In this document: in pieces, positions 60,896 through 64,000 of the stretch
Numbering within the stretch: position 1 is the stretch's first letter
Layout: each line of letters opens with the position of its first letter
Source of the DNA: Paenibacillus_E qinlingensis_A
Lineage (GTDB): Bacteria; Bacillota; Bacilli; Paenibacillales; NBRC-103111
Assembly: GCF_031455095.1 (NCBI RefSeq)
Contig: NZ_JAVDSB010000006.1
Coordinates: 186,001-250,000 of the forward strand
Direction: 5' to 3'
Length of the DNA: 64,000 nt
The notes under the pieces: model-generated
Databases searched by the model: none
Told to the model about the DNA's origin: nothing
Seen by the model: the letters and a program-made list of their open reading frames with translations, nothing else
Position numbers and translations under genes: made by a program

Positions 60896-61549
60896 ATGAA
60901 ACGAAGGTTCCTATTAGTAACGCTGCTCGTAGCGATGGTTCTCGCTTTCACATTGACGCCAATGGGCGCACAGGCAGCTGTGAAAGAGCCTGGTTCTGCG
61001 CTTTGCATGAACCCTTCGAAGGTGAAACTCAGGGAAGATCTAAGGAGATTATGGATCGATCATGTGGGTTGGACAAGAAGCTATATCGTAAGTGCGCTTG
61101 CTGGGGTTGAGGATCAGAAGGACGTGTTGGCTAGGTTGCTAAAGAATCAGCAGGATATTGGTGATGCCATTAAGCCGTACTATGGAGACGCAGCGGGTAA
61201 TAAGCTGGCTGACCTATTGCGGGAGCACATCCAATTAGCAGGCGGTGTCGTAGACGCGGCAAAAGCTGGAAATCAAGCGGATCTAGCTAAATTCAACAAG
61301 GAATGGTACCGGAATGCGGATGATCTCGCAAAGTTTCTGAGTGGGGCTAACCCAAACTGGTCACAGAAGGAACAGCAGGACATGCTCTATGGACATTTAA
61401 AACTAATTACCGAGCAAGTAACAGCAAGACTCAAAAAGGACTGGAACGCCGACATCCTGGCCTATGACAAAGGTGAAGATCATATGATCATGTATGCCGA
61501 TATGTTGTCCGATGGGATTATCAAGCAGTTCCCCGACAAGTTCAAATAA
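60896..61549 (+). CDS. Secreted helical protein of unknown function
   Basis: This 217-residue protein has a signal peptide (basic start, core at about 5-20, cleavage after GAQA near residue 27). The mature part is rich in helices with LREDLRRLWIDHVGWTRSYIVSALAG, a region YYGDAAGNKLADLLREHIQLAG and the repeat-like EWYRNADDLAKFLSGANPNW (quoted segments are separate). Two similar four-helix halves are possible. AGAGGAGAAGG precedes the ATG. I recognise it as a type seen in Bacillales but without known role. It has its own terminator. Confidence 0.8.
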   Translation: MKRRFLLVTLLVAMVLAFTLTPMGAQAAVKEPGSALCMNPSKVKLREDLRRLWIDHVGWTRSYIVSALAGVEDQKDVLARLLKNQQDIGDAIKPYYGDAAGNKLADLLREHIQLAGGVVDAAKAGNQADLAKFNKEWYRNADDLAKFLSGANPNWSQKEQQDMLYGHLKLITEQVTARLKKDWNADILAYDKGEDHMIMYADMLSDGIIKQFPDKFK

Positions 61550-61561
61550 GTTCGAAATCCT

Positions 61562-61600
61562 AAGCTGATACTGGGTGCATCCGGTGTCAGCTTGTTTTGT
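61562..61600 (+). terminator. Terminator of the secreted helical protein gene
   Basis: AAGCTGATAC pairs with GTGTCAGCTT around TGGGTGCATCCG, followed by GTTTTG. Confidence 0.8.
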
Positions 61601-61694
61601 GCTTCATCGTGCGCGGATGGGGCCGTCGTGCTATAATCGTGCCATATGAACGAGAGGAGAGGGAAGGTCGAAGGTTGTCGGCTTTTCACGCTAT

Positions 61695-62282
61695 ATGGAT
61701 ATCAAAGAGCTCTTATCTTATTTAACCGAAGAGAATCTCATGCTGATTTTGGACAAGTACCGCTCATTAGGTCCACTGCCTGGACTATTACTTCCCTTTA
61801 TGAAATCCTTCATTCCGCCACTTCCAACGCTGGTCATTATTAGTGTGAATGCGACAGTGTATGGACTGTGGCTTGGCTTTCTCTACTCATGGATCGGAAT
61901 TGTGTGCGGTTGCTTGGTGACATTTGCGATTGTGAAAAAGGTGGCAGGCCACCCCTATCTTGTGCGCTGGTCGCAGAAGCCGAAAGTCCAAAAAAGTCTC
62001 AACTGGGCGCGGCGCCAAGCGTTCAACTATGTTTTTATCCTTAGTTTATTTCCACTGGGCCCCTTCGTGGTTATTAATATGGCGGCAGGGCTGGTACGGA
62101 TGCGGTTTCGATCATTTCTCGTGGCAGTTGCTGCGGGCAAAGCGGTGATGGTCATGTCTGTAAGCTTTATTGGTTATGATTTGAAGAGGTTCGTGAACAA
62201 TCCGTATGAGCTTATTTATGTGGCCTTATTCATTGCGATTTCCTTGGTCATTAGCAAAAGGGTAGAAAAGCGGTTTATGTGA
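61695..62282 (+). CDS. TVP38/TMEM64 (VTT-domain) membrane protein
   Basis: This 195-residue protein has four or five hydrophobic segments and the VTT/DedA-like features PFMKSFIPPLPTLVIISVNA near residue 35 and FPLGPFVVINMAAGLVRMRFRSF near residue 130 (quoted in parts). Such proteins are lipid scramblase or transporter candidates. The ATG has no strong ribosome site close by. A terminator follows. Confidence 0.88.
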   Translation: MDIKELLSYLTEENLMLILDKYRSLGPLPGLLLPFMKSFIPPLPTLVIISVNATVYGLWLGFLYSWIGIVCGCLVTFAIVKKVAGHPYLVRWSQKPKVQKSLNWARRQAFNYVFILSLFPLGPFVVINMAAGLVRMRFRSFLVAVAAGKAVMVMSVSFIGYDLKRFVNNPYELIYVALFIAISLVISKRVEKRFM

Positions 62283-62293
62283 GTGTGGATGAT

Positions 62294-62363
62294 GACCCCG
62301 CTGGCAGCAAAGGACAGTCCCCTATCTGGGGATGATGCCGATGCTTAAGGCGGGGTCTTTTCT
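62294..62363 (+). terminator. Terminator of the VTT-domain gene
   Basis: GACCCCGCTGGC pairs with the inverse region ending in GGCGGGGTC (62349-62357), enclosing an inner CCCCTATCTGGGG hairpin, and TTTTC follows. Confidence 0.8.
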
Positions 62364-62442
62364 ATTTATTTTAGGACAAATTAGGGAAGTATAGCCAGAT
62401 GCACATATAACTCAAAAAGCACAGCAAAAAGACGAATCAACG

Positions 62443-63186
62443 CTAATGCAGCATCAATTCGTCCTTATCTGGTTTATCCAGTTCCGTGTACACACGGAAG
62501 TGGTCTTGATCATCAATCGTTGCGAGCATGACATGCTCAAGTTGAACATGTGCAGCCATCATCTGTGCTTCCAACCAAGCCAGATCTTTGCCGTGCTGCG
62601 CGAGCAGCTTGGTATCATAGGCACCCTGGATAATCAGTGGCTTCACGAGGGAAAAAGGATCACTCGAGATTGCCATATCTTTGGCCGTCACCGTTTGATG
62701 CTGGGGTTCAAGGAAGACAGAGACCATGCCGCCAGGCTCCCACAGAGCCAGCGCAACCTTCTCAATATCCTCAACTTGTTGTTTGCGGAGCTCTGAGAAG
62801 AGGTGGTTGACGGAGATTTTGGCTTTGCGCAGGCCATCTAAACGTAATTGTCCGTGCTCAATAAGCGTCAATGGCGATGGCTCAAAGAGATGCTTGAGGA
62901 AGTTCCATTTTAGGCTCAGCCATGAGGTTAGGAGATAGAGCACCACGATCGCAACGGTCGTGATCATGGAGCCATATAATCCTAAGTGCTCATCAGAGAG
63001 CGGATGTGCCATGATATTACCTAGGATGAGAGCGATGACGAAGTCGAGAAACCGCAGCTGGGAGATGGAGCGTTGGCCTAAGGCTTTGGCTGTGATAAGC
63101 AGGAAAAAGTAGCCTACAATGGCTCGTAATATCCATTGCAGGGTGGTTAGTGATTCTTGACTGCGAAAAAAGTCCAAGGTCGTCAC
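62443..63186 (-). CDS. DUF421-family membrane protein (YetF/YrbG type)
   Basis: This 247-residue protein has three transmembrane segments (about residues 18-36, 44-60 and 68-90) followed by two cytoplasmic DUF421/YetF beta-alpha domains with LTLIEHGQLRLDGLRKAKIS and VEDIEKVALALWEPGGMVSVF. Family members occur in spore-formers; their function is unclear. The frame starts at GTG 63186, which touches GGAG; a TTG at 63177 lies ten bases after it and may be the real start (sequence MDFFRSQE). Confidence 0.88.
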   Translation of the reverse strand: MTTLDFFRSQESLTTLQWILRAIVGYFFLLITAKALGQRSISQLRFLDFVIALILGNIMAHPLSDEHLGLYGSMITTVAIVVLYLLTSWLSLKWNFLKHLFEPSPLTLIEHGQLRLDGLRKAKISVNHLFSELRKQQVEDIEKVALALWEPGGMVSVFLEPQHQTVTAKDMAISSDPFSLVKPLIIQGAYDTKLLAQHGKDLAWLEAQMMAAHVQLEHVMLATIDDQDHFRVYTELDKPDKDELMLH

Positions 63187-63245
63187 ACTCCGAACATAAG
63201 GTAAATGCTCCCTATAACGTACCCTTATATGGAATCAGCTATCCG

Positions 63246-64000
63246 CTACGCGCCGCCAGCCAGTCCGACCTGCTCTTCGCTCCAAGACCAGAGTTGACGA
63301 GCTAACGCATCGTCCTTCGCTCTGACAGACACAGGCGCAATCTTCCGCCTGTAGTAGTACTCGCCGCTGACTGCCCGTACGTCCGGGCTCGTGGCCAAGT
63401 ACACCGCCGTATCCGCGCCCTGCGCCGGCGTCAAGAAAAACGGCCGCAGCATCGCATGCACGGCCTTCCCAAATCCGGTGTCGCGATCGACACCGATGTT
63501 CGTGCCCACGGCTCCAGGATGGAGCGAGTTGGCCGTGGCGGTAGTAGAGGCGAGCCGCTTCGCGAGCTCGCGGGTGAACAGGATATTCGCCAGCTTCGAC
63601 TGGGCGTATCCGTTCCAGATCCTGAACCCTCGCTGCAGGTGAGGGTTCGCCCAATCGATGCGCCCGATTTTGTGGGCGCCGGAAGAGACATTGACGATCC
63701 GCCCCTGCGGGGCGCGGATCATGGCTTCCAGCAGAAGCTGGGTCAGCAGAAAGTGGCCGAGATGGTTGACACCCATCATGGCCTCGAAGCCATCTGCTGT
63801 GGTCTGCCGTTTCACGGTGACAACGCCTGCGTTATTCACAAGCACGTCGAGCACGTCGTGCTTAGCCAGAAACGCTGCCGCGAAGGCGCGAATGCTCGCC
63901 AGCGAAGCGAGGTCGCACAGCATCAGCTCGATGTGCGCGGATCCGCTTTGACTGCGTGCTTCTGCGAGCGCCTGCTCGCCTCTCTGCTTGCTGCGGCAGA
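63246..64000 (-). CDS. Short-chain dehydrogenase/reductase, retinol dehydrogenase-like (partial)
   Basis: The frame runs from the right edge to a stop at 63246 and encodes about 250 residues without the N-terminal coenzyme motif. Visible parts are LMLCDLASLASIRAFAA, VNNAGVVTVKR, MGVNHLGHFLLTQLLL, the catalytic Ser in NVSSGAHK and YAQSKLAN, and HPGAVGTN. This is the layout of retinol-dehydrogenase/WW-oxidoreductase-like SDRs. GC is higher than in its neighbours, which explains several long false frames on both strands. Confidence 0.92.
   Translation of the reverse strand, partial: CRSKQRGEQALAEARSQSGSAHIELMLCDLASLASIRAFAAAFLAKHDVLDVLVNNAGVVTVKRQTTADGFEAMMGVNHLGHFLLTQLLLEAMIRAPQGRIVNVSSGAHKIGRIDWANPHLQRGFRIWNGYAQSKLANILFTRELAKRLASTTATANSLHPGAVGTNIGVDRDTGFGKAVHAMLRPFFLTPAQGADTAVYLATSPDVRAVSGEYYYRRKIAPVSVRAKDDALARQLWSWSEEQVGLAGGA

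Noticed and set aside
63391..63951. Plus-strand open frames at the right edge
   Set aside because: They are shadows of the partial short-chain dehydrogenase on the minus strand, whose NNAG, catalytic Ser and YAQSK motifs are clear.

Overview
The window reads as a chromosomal segment of a spore-former-type Firmicute of the Paenibacillaceae (Paenibacillus or a close relative). This is inferred from several carbohydrate ABC importers of the LplA/LplB/LplC type paired with YesM/YesN or membrane-bound AraC regulators, GlpP-type glycerol control, paired cold-shock genes with a YdjO-like protein, strong AGGAGG ribosome sites, and many TTG and GTG starts. No rRNA, tRNA, CRISPR array or intact insertion sequence was seen.

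Layout. 1-4.2 kb: end of a sugar ABC importer (two permeases) with its YesM/YesN two-component pair. 4.3-6.0 kb: NlpC/P60 hydrolase, MazG-like pyrophosphohydrolase, XRE regulator, first cold-shock gene. 6.5-8.0 kb: purine-type amidohydrolase behind a guanine-type riboswitch. 8.1-12.4 kb: two tandem membrane-anchored multicopper oxidases, the second with a frameshift near its start. 12.6-14.8 kb: second cold-shock gene with the same attenuator-like leader, YdjO-like protein, M23 peptidase. 14.8-18.4 kb: Cas4-like nuclease/XPD-like helicase fusion behind a LexA-like box, and a convergent iron alcohol dehydrogenase. 18.6-25.3 kb and 29.0-37.6 kb: two paralogous carbohydrate-uptake loci (lipoprotein, two permeases, a matching short-chain dehydrogenase, an AraC membrane regulator), the second with an MFS pump and a ThuA-like protein. 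Between them lie a GGDEF protein, a VOC protein and an ABC exporter. 37.9-49.4 kb: PaiB-like protein, oxidoreductase, PadR-controlled MFS pump, OmpR/histidine kinase pair, small membrane and acetyltransferase proteins, YesU-like and M42 proteins, a beta-lactamase-fold/TetR pair. 49.9-56.9 kb: AlkA-type glycosylase, TetM-like GTPase, glycerol regulon glpP-glpK and glpD. 57-64 kb: broken antitoxin gene, galactonate dehydratase, ornithine carbamoyltransferase-like enzyme, LysE exporter, secreted helical protein, VTT and DUF421 membrane proteins, and a partial dehydrogenase at the right edge.

The most interesting content is in RNA and non-coding DNA: a guanine-type aptamer whose terminator overlaps its P1 helix (a predicted ON switch), matching attenuator hairpins ahead of both csp genes, shared GlpP leader boxes in glpPK and glpD, a SOS-like box on the helicase, and four intergenic arrays of about 50-nt period built around locus-specific short words. 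All functional assignments rest on reading motifs by eye; no database search was made.
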